Source: QWQI01 sp964608915 (GTDB lineage Bacteria > Planctomycetota > Planctomycetia > Isosphaerales > Isosphaeraceae). From it: a stretch of 64,000 nucleotides of DNA. Position numbers and translations under genes: made by a program. The notes below the pieces were generated by a model. The model made no database searches. It was not told the origin of the DNA and saw nothing but the letters and a program-made list of their open reading frames with translations. Position 1 is the stretch's first letter; the number at the start of each line of letters is the position of its first letter. Shown piece after piece: positions 52,641-61,937 of the stretch. The stretch is from NCBI GenBank assembly GCA_964608915.1, contig CAZSQA010000008.1, positions 127,186-191,185 of the forward strand, given 5' to 3'.

Positions 52641-54137
52641 ATGATCTCCAGACGAGCCAGCCGGGTCAATCTCATCGCATGCGGCGGGTGTCGGGTCATC
52701 GCATTCGCGATTCTCGCGATCGCCGTGGCATGCAGCGTTTCGACCAGTGCGAACGAAAAGCCATGGTTCGACGAGATTCCGGCTGATCGTTCCGGGCTCG
52801 ACTTCCATTTCGAAAGCGGTTCTCGCGGCCAGTTCGAACTGCCTGAGATCATGGGCGGGGGATTCGCCGTCGCCGATTTCGATTCCGATGGTATGCCCGA
52901 TTTGTTCTTCTGCCAGGGGGGGCCGATCGAAAAGCCGTCGAGGGGAGAACATGAGAGATCGAATCCTGTCGATCCGCCATGCGTGTGGTACCGAAATCTT
53001 GGCGGCATGCAGTTTCGGAAGATCGAGACAGGCCAGCCCGGGCCTTCGTATGCGATGGGGGCCTGGCCGGCGGATTTCGACGCCGACGGCCGTGTCGACT
53101 TGTTCGTCACCGGCTGGCGAGGATGGGCCTTGTTGCGGAACCTGGGCGGCTGGAAGTTCGAAGACCGGACTGAGGTCCTCGGACGAGATATCGCTACATG
53201 GTCAACGGCCGCGGTCTGGCGGGATTTCGACGGCGACGGCCACCTGGATCTTTTCGTCGGCGGTTACCTGGATTTCGATTCGGCCCGGGCCCCATACTGT
53301 TCCGCTCCGGACGGCCGCCGTGACTTTTGCGGCCCTGAGGATTTTCCTCCGGTCGCGAATCGGCTTTTTGCCGGAGACGGGAAGGGGGCATTCCTGGACG
53401 TTTCACGACGCCTCGGGCCGACGCGCGGAACAGGGCGTACGCTCGGCGCGATCGCGGCCGACTTCGACGCTGACGGCGATGAGGACCTGTTCGTCGCCAA
53501 TGACGGCACGGCCTGTGAGCTTTTGCTTGGTCAGAAGGACGGGACTTTTCTCGACGAGGCGCCGCAGCGAGGCCTTGCGTTCGACAACGCCGGTAACGCG
53601 CTCGCGGCGATGGGAGTCGCCGGATCGTTCGGGAACGGTCGGGCTGACCTGTTCGTCACGAACTTCTTCGGTCGCGGCACGGTTCAGTTCCGCGGGGGGA
53701 CCGGCAATGTATACCGTGAAGTCTCCGCCGAGACCGGACTCCGTCAGGCGACGCTCCGCAGTAACGGATTCGGAATCGCAGTCACCGATTTCGACGGCGA
53801 CGGCACCGAGGAAGTCGTTCAGGCGAACGGGCACGTACTGAGCCGGGAGCGGCTGGGCATTCCGTTTTCGATGCCGCCGATCCTGCTGCGGCGCGGACTC
53901 GACACGAAATTTCAGACGGCTGGTCCCGAGGTTTTTCCGGTCGCCGGGCGAGCCATGCTTGGACGGGGCCTCGTCGTCGCGGATTTTGACCTCGACAGCA
54001 AACCAGACATTCTGATCTCAAGGCTGGACGGCCCGCCCGTACTGCTTCGTAACATCACTACGGCTCTGAGGCAGTCCGCCCGCGGTTCGACAGTCTCAGG
54101 GGCAGGGGGCTCGTATCTTTCCGGCGTCGTGCCCTGA
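52641..54137 (+). CDS. Secreted FG-GAP/VCBS repeat protein (ASPIC/UnbV-associated type)
   Basis: A 498-residue exported protein. The N-terminal hydrophobic segment (VIAFAILAIAVACSVS) serves as signal. Six or more calcium-binding repeats follow: VADFDSDGMPDLFF, ADFDADGRVDLFV, RDFDGDGHLDLFV, ADFDADGDEDLFV, TDFDGDGTEEVVQ and ADFDLDSKPDILI. WYRNLGGMQFRKI and the opening HFESGSRGQFELPEIMGGG are typical of the planctomycete/verrucomicrobial CRTAC1-like group that often ends in an ASPIC/UnbV domain; that C-terminal domain seems absent or short here. It probably folds as a seven-bladed propeller. Function unknown. It diverges from the chorismate mutase gene. Confidence 0.85.
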   Translation: MISRRASRVNLIACGGCRVIAFAILAIAVACSVSTSANEKPWFDEIPADRSGLDFHFESGSRGQFELPEIMGGGFAVADFDSDGMPDLFFCQGGPIEKPSRGEHERSNPVDPPCVWYRNLGGMQFRKIETGQPGPSYAMGAWPADFDADGRVDLFVTGWRGWALLRNLGGWKFEDRTEVLGRDIATWSTAAVWRDFDGDGHLDLFVGGYLDFDSARAPYCSAPDGRRDFCGPEDFPPVANRLFAGDGKGAFLDVSRRLGPTRGTGRTLGAIAADFDADGDEDLFVANDGTACELLLGQKDGTFLDEAPQRGLAFDNAGNALAAMGVAGSFGNGRADLFVTNFFGRGTVQFRGGTGNVYREVSAETGLRQATLRSNGFGIAVTDFDGDGTEEVVQANGHVLSRERLGIPFSMPPILLRRGLDTKFQTAGPEVFPVAGRAMLGRGLVVADFDLDSKPDILISRLDGPPVLLRNITTALRQSARGSTVSGAGGSYLSGVVP

Positions 54138-54254
54138 ACGAAAACGGCCGAAAGCCGTAAATGAATCAGCCGCCTATCGCACGTGCGTTCCGAATCGAAT
54201 AGACTCATGGCGGAATTCACTCGCTGACGACGCATGCATCAAGGCTCCCGGTTC

Positions 54255-55136
54255 ATGACGGATCCCAAGGAAAACCCTGTCTCCCGACGCGAACGTAGTG
54301 CCCGATATCCTTCCGTGCCGCTTCAGGAAGCGATCGCGTTCTGCAGGCAGATCGACGAGCTGGGAATCGACGGCCTGGGCGCCGCCCAGATCGCGACGGC
54401 CATGGGGTATCGGAACGTCAAGACGAACACGTTCTCCGGCCGGTTGAGTTCGGCCAGGCAATTTCAGTTGATCGTCCTGAATGATCAGAACTATTCGCTC
54501 ACGGAACTGGCCCTGCGGATCATCCATCCGATCGATCCGGGTGAAGTCTCGCAGTTATTGCGGCAGGCGTGTCTCGCCCCGCATCTTTACGCGGAACTGA
54601 TCCGGCACTATGCCGGCAAGAGGCTGCCCGAGGCCGAAATCCTCGGCAACCTGATGATGCACAAGTATCAAATCACGGCTTCGGCGAAATCGTCAGCGGC
54701 CGACGCGTTCCTGGACTCGCTTCGGTTCGTCGGGATGATGAACGATCAGCGCCTCGTCGAATCGACTTCCGGGGCTGAATCCGGGTTCTCACTTGCGGAA
54801 TCCCGAGCCGCCGGATCGGTGGCGACTGCCGCAGCCGCCCCGACCGCTTCCGGAAACGAACCTGTCGCGAAATCTGCAATTGCTCAGGTGCCGTCAGCCC
54901 GCCGTTCAGAAATCGCCAGGCCGAAACCGGAAAACGAAGTTCGGCTGGACCTGACCTTGTGGGATTCGGATCAGGGCAAGCGGATTCGCCTGCGCGCTCC
55001 ATCGACGGTCACCCGGTCGAGCATGGCCCGATTTCTCGAGGCACTGCGCCTGGCGGTTCGGGTCGTCGACGACCCCGCCACACCCGCTACGGAAGAACGA
55101 TCCGCAGCGGGTGCATGGGCTGAAGATACGGACTGA
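54255..55136 (+). CDS. Unknown protein with N-terminal winged-helix-like domain
   Basis: A protein of about 293 residues that I do not recognise by name. Residues 15-90 (RYPSVPLQEAIAFCRQIDEL, then AAQIATAMGYRN, FSGRLSSARQFQLIV, YSLTELALRII) look like a winged-helix DNA-binding domain of the kind found at the N-terminus of DUF5343-like proteins, with the TELALRII strand after the recognition helix. Residues about 95-165 are helical. A low-complexity Ala/Ser/Pro linker (about 175-225) precedes a short strand-rich C-terminus. It is cytoplasmic and possibly a regulator. The start at 54255 was chosen over 54234; neither has a strong ribosome site. It converges with thrS with 17 bases between stops. 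Confidence 0.7.
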   Translation: MTDPKENPVSRRERSARYPSVPLQEAIAFCRQIDELGIDGLGAAQIATAMGYRNVKTNTFSGRLSSARQFQLIVLNDQNYSLTELALRIIHPIDPGEVSQLLRQACLAPHLYAELIRHYAGKRLPEAEILGNLMMHKYQITASAKSSAADAFLDSLRFVGMMNDQRLVESTSGAESGFSLAESRAAGSVATAAAAPTASGNEPVAKSAIAQVPSARRSEIARPKPENEVRLDLTLWDSDQGKRIRLRAPSTVTRSSMARFLEALRLAVRVVDDPATPATEERSAAGAWAEDTD

Positions 55137-55153
55137 AGTCCTCGGCCGATCGA

Positions 55154-57334
55154 TCAGTAGGTGTGATCTTCGGTCGAGTGATCGTCGCCGAGGGCGATCG
55201 GTTTCATCGATTCCACGGAACCGCGAATCGAGCGGCATGCGCTTTCGACCGTGATCCGGGCGATGGCGTCGGCCAGGGGCAGGGCACCCTGATCGCCATC
55301 GATGCGATCGCGAAAACTGACCGTCCCTTCTTCCGCTTCCTTGGCGCCGACGACCAGCATGACCGGTACTTTCTCGAGTTGAGCCACGCGAATTTTCGCT
55401 CCGATCTTTTCGGCCCGAACGTCGGCTTCGGCCCGTAGCCCGGCTTGCGAGAGCTTGCTGAGGACCTGTGACGCGTACTCATTGAACCGTTCCGAAATCG
55501 GCAGAACACGTACTTGAACGGGTGCGAGCCAGAGCGGGAACGCCCCGGCGAAGTGTTCGATCAAAATGCCCATGAAGCGTTCCATGCTTCCGAACGGAGC
55601 ACGGTGGATCATCACAGGGCGGTGCGGGGCGTTGTCGGCACCCGTGTAGCTCAGGCCAAAACGTTCAGGCAGAACGTAATCGAGCTGAACCGTGCCCAGC
55701 TGCCATTGACGGCCCAGGCAGTCGCGCACGATGAAGTCGGCCTTGGGGCCATAAAAGGCCGCCTCGCCAGGGGCTTCTTCGAACGGCAGGTTCATGTCGA
55801 TGAGCACGGTGCGGATATCTTCTTCAGCCCGTCGCCATTGATCCCCCGCGGCACCTGCGTATTTCGGATCTTCGGGATCGTGCTTCGAAAGACGAAGTCT
55901 GTAGTCATCCAGGCCCAGGCTTTTCAGGACGAACTGGGTCAGTTCCATCGTGGCCCGGAATTCGTCGCGGACTTGTTCGACGGTGCAGAACAGGTGGGCG
56001 TCGTCCTGGGTGAAGCCGCGCACGCGCGTCATCCCCGAAAGTTCGCCGGATTGTTCGTAGCGATAAACCGTGCCGAATTCAGCCAGCCGAACGGGCAGAT
56101 CCCGATAGCTTCTAGGCTGGGCGCCGAAAATCTGGATGTGGTGCGGGCAGTTCATCGGCTTGAGGAGATACTCCTCGGAAACGGCATGTTCTTCGACATA
56201 CCCGATTCGTGCCGGTACGTCGAGATCCCAATAGGGGCCAATCTCGATGTGGCTCTCTTCGAGCAGCTTCTTTTGTTCGGCGTCGTCGAGCGTGCCTTTT
56301 TCCAGGCCGTTGACGAGCGTCATCGCGGAGTCGTTGAGCATCTTGATCGTCGGGAACTGGCTTTCCTTGTAGTAAGGATAGTGCCCTGAGGTGCGATAAA
56401 GATCGACTTTGCCGATATGGGGCGTATAAACCGGCTGATATCCCCGCTTGATGAGTTCTTCCTTGAGGAAGTTCTCGAGGATGCCGCGAACCGTCGCGCC
56501 CTTGGGCATCCACAGAATCAGGCCCGAGCCGACGAGGGGGCTGATCGTGAACAGGCCGAGTTCTTTGCCAAGCTTGCGGTGGTCGCGTTTTTTGGCTTCT
56601 TCCACCTGAGCGAGGTGGGCATCCAGATCTTTCTTGTCGAAGAACGCGGTGCCGTACACGCGCTGGAGCATCGGCCGGTCGGTACGGCCCTTCCAGTACG
56701 AACCGGCGATCGACACCAGTTTGAATGCCCCGAGCTTGCCTGCATGGGGAATGTGCGGGCCGCGGCAGAGGTCGACGAACTCGCCCTGCCGGTAGAAAGA
56801 TAGAATGCCGTATTTGGCGAGTTCTTCGTTGATGTGCTCGACCTTGTACTCCTGACCGAGCCCCTCGCAGAACTTCACGGCCTCTTCCGCAGGCAGGGCG
56901 AAGCGTTCGAACGGTTCGCCGGCGGCGACGATCTTCGCCATTTCGGCCTCGATCGCCGGGAAGTCTTCGTCGGAGAGTTGGCGGCCGGGGATCTCGACGT
57001 CGTAATAGAACCCGTTCGTCGTCGTGGGGCCGAAGGCCAGCCTCACGCCGGGATAGAGCCTCATGATCGCCCGTGCCATGATGTGGGCCGTGCTGTGCCT
57101 GAGCACGTCGAGGGCTTCGCGGTCTTTCGGCGTCAGCAGTCGAAGTTCGATCGGCCCAGCCTTCGGCTCGACGGATTCACCCAGGTTCCTGTCCAGGTCC
57201 ACGACGCGGCCATCGGCGACAGCCGCGACTGCGGCCTGAGCCAGCCTGGCGCCGATCGACTCGGCGATTTTACGAGGAGAAATGTCCGAGTCGTACGACT
57301 TTTCCGAACCGTCGGGCAAACGAACGCTGATCAT
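55154..57334 (-). CDS. thrS: Threonyl-tRNA synthetase with an insertion before motif-2 region
   Basis: A 726-residue class II aminoacyl-tRNA synthetase. Order: TGS domain (MISVRLPDGSEKSYDS), editing domain with HSTAH (80-84) and Cys190/His194 (DLCRGPH), catalytic core with zinc-site KPMNCPHHI (Cys396), RYEQSGELSGMTRVRGFTQD and HRAPFGSMERFM, and an anticodon-binding domain. It is about 80 residues longer than usual. Most of this is a stretch between YYKESQFPTI (322) and EEYLLKPMNC (388), where E. coli ThrRS has about 14 residues and this protein about 66. The start at 57334 is fixed by the TGS domain and AGGAA upstream; the open frame continues 82 codons further but is leader. Confidence 0.96.
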   Translation of the reverse strand: MISVRLPDGSEKSYDSDISPRKIAESIGARLAQAAVAAVADGRVVDLDRNLGESVEPKAGPIELRLLTPKDREALDVLRHSTAHIMARAIMRLYPGVRLAFGPTTTNGFYYDVEIPGRQLSDEDFPAIEAEMAKIVAAGEPFERFALPAEEAVKFCEGLGQEYKVEHINEELAKYGILSFYRQGEFVDLCRGPHIPHAGKLGAFKLVSIAGSYWKGRTDRPMLQRVYGTAFFDKKDLDAHLAQVEEAKKRDHRKLGKELGLFTISPLVGSGLILWMPKGATVRGILENFLKEELIKRGYQPVYTPHIGKVDLYRTSGHYPYYKESQFPTIKMLNDSAMTLVNGLEKGTLDDAEQKKLLEESHIEIGPYWDLDVPARIGYVEEHAVSEEYLLKPMNCPHHIQIFGAQPRSYRDLPVRLAEFGTVYRYEQSGELSGMTRVRGFTQDDAHLFCTVEQVRDEFRATMELTQFVLKSLGLDDYRLRLSKHDPEDPKYAGAAGDQWRRAEEDIRTVLIDMNLPFEEAPGEAAFYGPKADFIVRDCLGRQWQLGTVQLDYVLPERFGLSYTGADNAPHRPVMIHRAPFGSMERFMGILIEHFAGAFPLWLAPVQVRVLPISERFNEYASQVLSKLSQAGLRAEADVRAEKIGAKIRVAQLEKVPVMLVVGAKEAEEGTVSFRDRIDGDQGALPLADAIARITVESACRSIRGSVESMKPIALGDDHSTEDHTY

Positions 57335-57808
57335 CTTGATTCCTGAATTCTTTCCGTGAGAGCAGGGGGCCGGTGCGTCTGACGCGTAATCGACCGGATG
57401 AATCCGTTCGATCGTGAACAGGCTCGATTCGTGCACAACGCTCTCGCCATGACGAACGATGGCAAGCCCGAAGCCGCCCGGCACACGAAGCCGCACGTCG
57501 GCGAAACCGGACCAGCCTGAGCCGATCCGGTCGCGATCGTTCGCTCGAAACATCTTAACCCAATGCCATTCGATCGCCAACGCCGAGTCCCGTGACCGGG
57601 AGCCTTACTCTCCCCGGATCGAATCTCTTGAACTTCGAACGGTTTCGCCCCTCTTGACGCACGAACGATCGCGAATTGTGACTTTGGCCGGATGCCGCTG
57701 TTCTCGATTCGGATTCGAATGTCCTAAGTTCCGGAGCGAAGCGTGAGCTTGCCCGCGGGCTCACGGCCTGTCCCGTTTTTTTCATTTCTGTCCGAACGGA
57801 GGAGCACG
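57335..57808. other. Divergent region with long thrS leader
   Basis: 474 bases between the divergent thrS and serine-protease genes. If the thrS promoter candidate is right, about 210 bases of this form a thrS 5' leader. I see no T-box elements and no other gene. Confidence 0.5.
57552..57580 (-). promoter_or_regulatory. Candidate promoter of thrS
   Basis: On the minus strand: TTGGCG (57580-57575), 17 bases, TAAGAT (57557-57552). It predicts a leader of about 210 bases. Confidence 0.45.
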
Positions 57809-58822
57809 ATGTCCGAAGCAGATCGATACAGAACGCCACAGCTTCGTATTTCGAAACCCTTGCGACGAAAATCTTGCCTGGCACGTTCATTTCCGGTCGC
57901 ATTCGTGCTTTTCAGGATGTTCGTCGCACCAGTACAGGCTCTGGAAATTGCGGATATCCGCCCGACCGTCGTTCGTGGCACGTTCGTGAGTTCCGATGCC
58001 GCGACTCAACTGGCCGCTTCTTCTTCGTTCGATTCGGTCGGGTTGCTTACGATCGGCGGGAACACAGCATCAGGAACCTTGATCCGCTCCGAATGGGTAT
58101 TGACGGCAGCCCATGTCATTTCGAACTCGGCAGGGCATTTCGACCTTGCCTCCGCCACTTTCGACATCGGCGGGCAGCCGATGGTCGCGTCGTATGCCGA
58201 AGTGCATCCGAACTGGAATGGCGATCTCGCATCCGGTTTCGATCTTGCACTCGTCAAGCTGGCCGCACCATCGACCTCGATCGTGCCCGCCGCCTATCAG
58301 AACGCGCCGGCTCAATTGACGGGCCAATCGATCACGTTTCTTGGATATGGTCAGGGAGGGACTGGAGATTTCGGTACCATTCCCGACTCGGCTGGCGTCA
58401 AACGTGCCGGCACGAACTTGCTGGACGTCGATGGTTCGATCCTGGGTATGAGCCCCTATATCTACATGGCCGACTTCGATAGCGGCAGCGCGACATACAA
58501 TTCGCTCGGCGCGTCGACACCAACGGAATTCGAATCGGTACTCGCCCCTGGCGATTCCGGTGGAGGTGTTTTCATGACAGTGGGCGGTGCCACGATTCTC
58601 GTCGGCGTCAATTCGTTCGTGGCTTCATTCTCAGGTCAGGCGAATTCGACATACGGAAATGTCTCCGGATTCGTATCCATTCAGCCCCAAATCCCCTGGA
58701 TCGACAGCATCACACATGCTCCCGAGCCGGCGAGTATCGTGCTCGGCGTCATTGCGGGATTCGTCATCTGGCGTTCGATCGAACGAAAATCGGCCAGTTC
58801 ACGGAAGAGGAACATCAAATAG
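57809..58822 (+). CDS. Trypsin-like serine protease with PEP-CTERM anchor
   Basis: A 337-residue exported chymotrypsin-fold (S1) protease. The catalytic triad is His102 (LTAAHVI), Asp145 (FDLALVKL) and Ser250 (APGDSGGGVF). A signal region (SFPVAFVLFRMFVAPVQAL) precedes the protease domain, with a 25-residue basic N-terminal extension. The C-terminus is a PEP-CTERM sorting signal (APEPASIVLGVIAGFVIW, then basic residues) for exosortase processing. GGAGGAG just before the ATG at 57809 fixes the start. Target proteins are unknown; it could mature or degrade surface proteins. No exosortase gene is in the window. Confidence 0.92.
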   Translation: MSEADRYRTPQLRISKPLRRKSCLARSFPVAFVLFRMFVAPVQALEIADIRPTVVRGTFVSSDAATQLAASSSFDSVGLLTIGGNTASGTLIRSEWVLTAAHVISNSAGHFDLASATFDIGGQPMVASYAEVHPNWNGDLASGFDLALVKLAAPSTSIVPAAYQNAPAQLTGQSITFLGYGQGGTGDFGTIPDSAGVKRAGTNLLDVDGSILGMSPYIYMADFDSGSATYNSLGASTPTEFESVLAPGDSGGGVFMTVGGATILVGVNSFVASFSGQANSTYGNVSGFVSIQPQIPWIDSITHAPEPASIVLGVIAGFVIWRSIERKSASSRKRNIK

Positions 58823-58991
58823 ACGTGAGTCGGTCGATTTCGAGAGGCCGTGTCGACCCGTGACGAAACTTGCCGGTTCCTTTTCTTTTTCTGCGAATAC
58901 GAACTTCAGGTTAATATGAATCGAATCGGCCAATGCTACAGGCGCGAACCGAACCTGAACCGACAGACTCGAACAGTCACGGGAACCACAC

Positions 58992-59843
58992 ATGCGACGA
59001 CGCCATTTTCTCTTCGCCGCAAGCTTCAGTCTGAATACGTCATGCCTGGCTTCGAAAGATGCGGCCGGGCAATCGGAGCAGCCGAAAGCCAAAGCCAATG
59101 CCAATGCAAATGCAAAAGTGCTTCCGGTGCCGGGACGAGTTTTCGAAGCGGCATCGCGAGAGGCCTTCCTCATCGAACCTGCAAAGGCGACCGATCGAAA
59201 GAGTAAACCCTGGGTCTGGTACGCGCCGACGCTCAAACCGTATCCGGGACCGGAAGAGAAACGGATGATCGAGCGATTTCTCGATGCCGGTATCTCGATC
59301 GCGGGCATCGATGTCGGTGAATCGTACGGCAGTCCCGCGGGGGTCGCCGTGTTCGAAAAATTCCATCGATTCATGGTGACGAATCTGGGATTTGACCCGC
59401 GCCCGGCACTACTCGCTCGCAGTCGTGGCGGATTGATGCTCTACAACTGGGCTTCGAAGCACCCGGATCAGGTCTCCTGCATCGCGGGCATTTATCCGGT
59501 GTGCGATCCTTCGAGCTGGCCGGGGCTCGACAAAGCCGCACCCGCTTATGACATGACGGCTGACCAGCTTCAGACCGATCTGGCGAAATACAACCCTGTC
59601 GAGAATCTGGAGCCTTTAGCCAAATCACGAGTTCCGATTCTGCACATTCACGGCGACGCCGATACGGTCGTTCCTTTGGTTGCGAATTCCGGGGAAGTCG
59701 CCAGAAGGTATCTCGCCCTCGGAGGCTCGATGAAGCTGATCGTCCCGCCAGGGCAGGGCCACAATATGTGGAAGGGGTTCTTCGAGTGCGAAGAACTGAT
59801 CGATTTCGTGATCGCCAAAGTCACGGACCGTAAGCCGAACTGA
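58992..59843 (+). CDS. Secreted alpha/beta hydrolase
   Basis: A 283-residue exported protein. The N-terminus MRRRHFLFAASFSLNTSCLA is a signal, perhaps lipoprotein-like around Cys18. A short low-complexity run KAKANANANAK follows. The hydrolase fold shows the nucleophile Ser144 in ARSRGGLM, an aspartate in HGDADTVVP and a histidine in GQGHNMW. ARSRGG is an unusual elbow (GXSXG with Ala in place of the first Gly), seen in some planctomycete prolyl-oligopeptidase-like esterases. The substrate is unknown. It stands between two unrelated genes and converges with a DUF1501 gene. Confidence 0.82.
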   Translation: MRRRHFLFAASFSLNTSCLASKDAAGQSEQPKAKANANANAKVLPVPGRVFEAASREAFLIEPAKATDRKSKPWVWYAPTLKPYPGPEEKRMIERFLDAGISIAGIDVGESYGSPAGVAVFEKFHRFMVTNLGFDPRPALLARSRGGLMLYNWASKHPDQVSCIAGIYPVCDPSSWPGLDKAAPAYDMTADQLQTDLAKYNPVENLEPLAKSRVPILHIHGDADTVVPLVANSGEVARRYLALGGSMKLIVPPGQGHNMWKGFFECEELIDFVIAKVTDRKPN

Positions 59844-59864
59844 CCGCTTCGGAGTTCGGCGGCA

Positions 59865-61268
59865 TCACACGAACAGGCCCGGGATCGGCTCGCCTCGAAC
59901 GACACGGATCGGCCTGTCCAGCTTGTCGCGAAGCTCCAGATCCGGATCGATGCCAAGAGCCCGATAGACGGTCGCCCCGAAGTCATTCGGCGTGATCGGC
60001 CGGGTCGCGGGATAGGCCCCGTTTTTGTCGGAAGCACCGAGATACTGGCCGCCACGCACACCGCCACCGGTGAAAACGCTGGTGAAGCAGGGGCTCCAGT
60101 GATCTCGCCCCGGTTTGACGCCGCCCTCGGTTCCGATTTTGGGATTTCGCCCGAATTCGCCTGTGACGATGACCAGAGTTTCGTCCAGAAGCCCGCGAGC
60201 GTCGAGATCTTCCAGAAGGGCCGAGACGCCCTGATCCAGAGGCGGAAGCAAATCATTCGACAGCCTGCGGAAGATGTCCTGGTGACTGTCCCAGTTCTGG
60301 ACTCTGCCCATGTTCGCCTGAACGATCGGCACGCCGGACTCGATGAGCCTCCTTGCGAGCAGCAGGCTTTGCCCGAACATGTGCCGGCCGTAACGGTCGC
60401 GCATGGCGTCCGGCTCCGAGCCGATATCGAAGGCCTTCGCGACTTTTCGCGACAGAAGCATCGAGTAAGCCTGGCGCAGCTTCTCGTCGAAGCCTTCCAT
60501 GCCTTCGAACGGCGAGCGGTCGATCGTCGAGGAGATCGTATCCATGGCACGCGAGAGACTGCGGCGATCGGTCAGACGTTCGACGGCCAACCCCTGTGGC
60601 AGCTCGACTTCTTCGACACGAAAATCCCGCCCGTTGGGGTCGGACTTGATCAGCCAGGGGTCGTATTTCGGTCCGAGGAATCCGGCATGCTGCCCGGGCC
60701 AGACGAGCGGCCCTTGCATTAGGAACGTAGGCAATGTTACGCCGCTGGGCACGCCTTCAGCACTGGGCCGGACAGACTCAAGCGTGCCGGCGTAGCAGGG
60801 GAAGTCGTCGCGCGATGCGATCTTGTCGAAAAACGCACCTGGCTGGCTGTGGCCGGTGAGCATTTCGTGGGTTGCGTTGAGGTGGTTGTTGTAACGATGC
60901 TGCATGCTCCTGACGACGGCCAGCTTATGGAAATGACGGCTGAGCCGCGGGAGGTGTTCCGTGACGAGCATTCCGGGAACGTCGGTCGGAATCGGCCGAA
61001 AGGATCCGCGAATCCCTTCCGGCGCTTCCGGCTTCATGTCAAAAGTGTCGACGTGGCTCGGAGCGCCGGTGAGGAAAACCAGGATCAGATGCTTAACAGG
61101 CGCTTTGCGGATCCCGTCGAAAGTTCCGATGTCGACGCCCTTGCGAATGTCGGCACCCGTGGCCGATGCGGCGAGTTCGGACGCGGAAAGCCCCAGAAGA
61201 CCTGAAAAGCCGACCTGGAGGAACTCACGGCGAAGTACGCCGTAGGCATGTCGATGTGGGAAGGGCAT
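59865..61268 (-). CDS. DUF1501 family protein (second copy, without PSD1 partner)
   Basis: A 467-residue DUF1501 protein with the alkaline-phosphatase-like fold. The N-terminal signal contains LRREFLQVGFSGLLGLSASE. Family blocks: LILVFLTGAPSHVDTFDMK, AVVRSMQHRYNNHLNATHEM, LIESGVPIVQANMG, VIVTGEFGRNPKI and GRDHWSPCFTSVFTGGG. In contrast to the copy at 24.8 kb, no PSD1 cytochrome gene is adjacent, so its partner must be elsewhere. Function unknown. Confidence 0.92.
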   Translation of the reverse strand: MPFPHRHAYGVLRREFLQVGFSGLLGLSASELAASATGADIRKGVDIGTFDGIRKAPVKHLILVFLTGAPSHVDTFDMKPEAPEGIRGSFRPIPTDVPGMLVTEHLPRLSRHFHKLAVVRSMQHRYNNHLNATHEMLTGHSQPGAFFDKIASRDDFPCYAGTLESVRPSAEGVPSGVTLPTFLMQGPLVWPGQHAGFLGPKYDPWLIKSDPNGRDFRVEEVELPQGLAVERLTDRRSLSRAMDTISSTIDRSPFEGMEGFDEKLRQAYSMLLSRKVAKAFDIGSEPDAMRDRYGRHMFGQSLLLARRLIESGVPIVQANMGRVQNWDSHQDIFRRLSNDLLPPLDQGVSALLEDLDARGLLDETLVIVTGEFGRNPKIGTEGGVKPGRDHWSPCFTSVFTGGGVRGGQYLGASDKNGAYPATRPITPNDFGATVYRALGIDPDLELRDKLDRPIRVVRGEPIPGLFV

Positions 61269-61769
61269 CCGATTCGCTCCGAATCGATGGGGGGAGTGCG
61301 TGCGTTCGATCGGCGCTGGCAGCGAAGCCGAAAGGAAAGGGGGGGCGTCGCTCCCGGTAGGTTGTGCGGAGGGCAGACCGCGACCAGGTCAGGTGATCGT
61401 TGGAAGAGGGCGGGCACATGACCGGACCACCTCCATATTACCTGCCGAACGCCGGGTTGTCTGCCGGAATCGGAAAGAAACGTTTCGTCCAAAAAGTCGA
61501 CTGGGGGCGAACACGTAACGTGCGACACGACGATCGAAATCAGCTGGACGTCATTGGCCAGGTTATGGTGAACTTGCTGGAGTCGATCTCTCGGGTCTAT
61601 ATCGAGCGAAAGAAAAGCACGGTCACGGAATGCGGCAAGAGGTACGGTTCGGCGAGTGGACAGTGTGAAATTCAAGCTCGAGGAACCACGTTTCGGGAGT
61701 TCGCGGGGAATTTCCATCGTCGTAAAGAACTGCCGATCAGAGTCATACAAGAATCCATCTGACCGCTGC

Positions 61770-61799
61770 TTGCCGTCGCCCAAGAGCCGGGATTATACT
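61770..61799 (+). promoter_or_regulatory. Candidate promoter of purF
   Basis: TTGCCG (61770-61775), then TTATAC at 61793 (17-base spacer) or TATACT at 61794 (18-base spacer), about 140 bases before purF. Confidence 0.45.
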
Positions 61800-61917
61800 T
61801 CAGAAGCAATCGGTCAAAGGCGTCGTCCACGGTTTGCCAAGCCTGGTTCGCAGCGAATCACTTCGGTTCGAGTTCGACACCGTCGAACATGCCGCGTCAT
61901 TCATGCGCCCATTTTCT

Positions 61918-61932
61918 GAAGGAGATTCCTTC
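61918..61932 (+). promoter_or_regulatory. Hairpin containing the purF Shine-Dalgarno sequence
   Basis: GAAGGA (61918-61923) pairs perfectly with TCCTTC (61927-61932) around a GAT loop. The GAAGGAG ribosome site is thus in the stem. It is also 14 bases from the ATG, longer than usual, so translation may be tuned by this structure. Confidence 0.4.
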
Positions 61933-61937
61933 GTCCG

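Larger units (their letters stand above)
61269..61937. other. Long intergenic region before purF, no convincing gene
   Basis: 669 bases between the divergent DUF1501 and purF genes. Open frames of 120 codons (61400-61762, plus) and 232 codons (61085-61783, minus, overlapping the DUF1501 gene) exist, but their translations have no domain, signal or family resemblance. I see no RNA gene. A purF promoter candidate lies near the right end. Confidence 0.5.

Noticed and set aside
59090..59130. Short repeat coding KANANANAK in the alpha/beta hydrolase
   Set aside because: A brief low-complexity linker after the signal peptide, not a repeat array.
61400..61762. 120-codon frame in the purF upstream gap
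   Set aside because: No ribosome site of note, no signal or domain, atypical composition; treated as noncoding.
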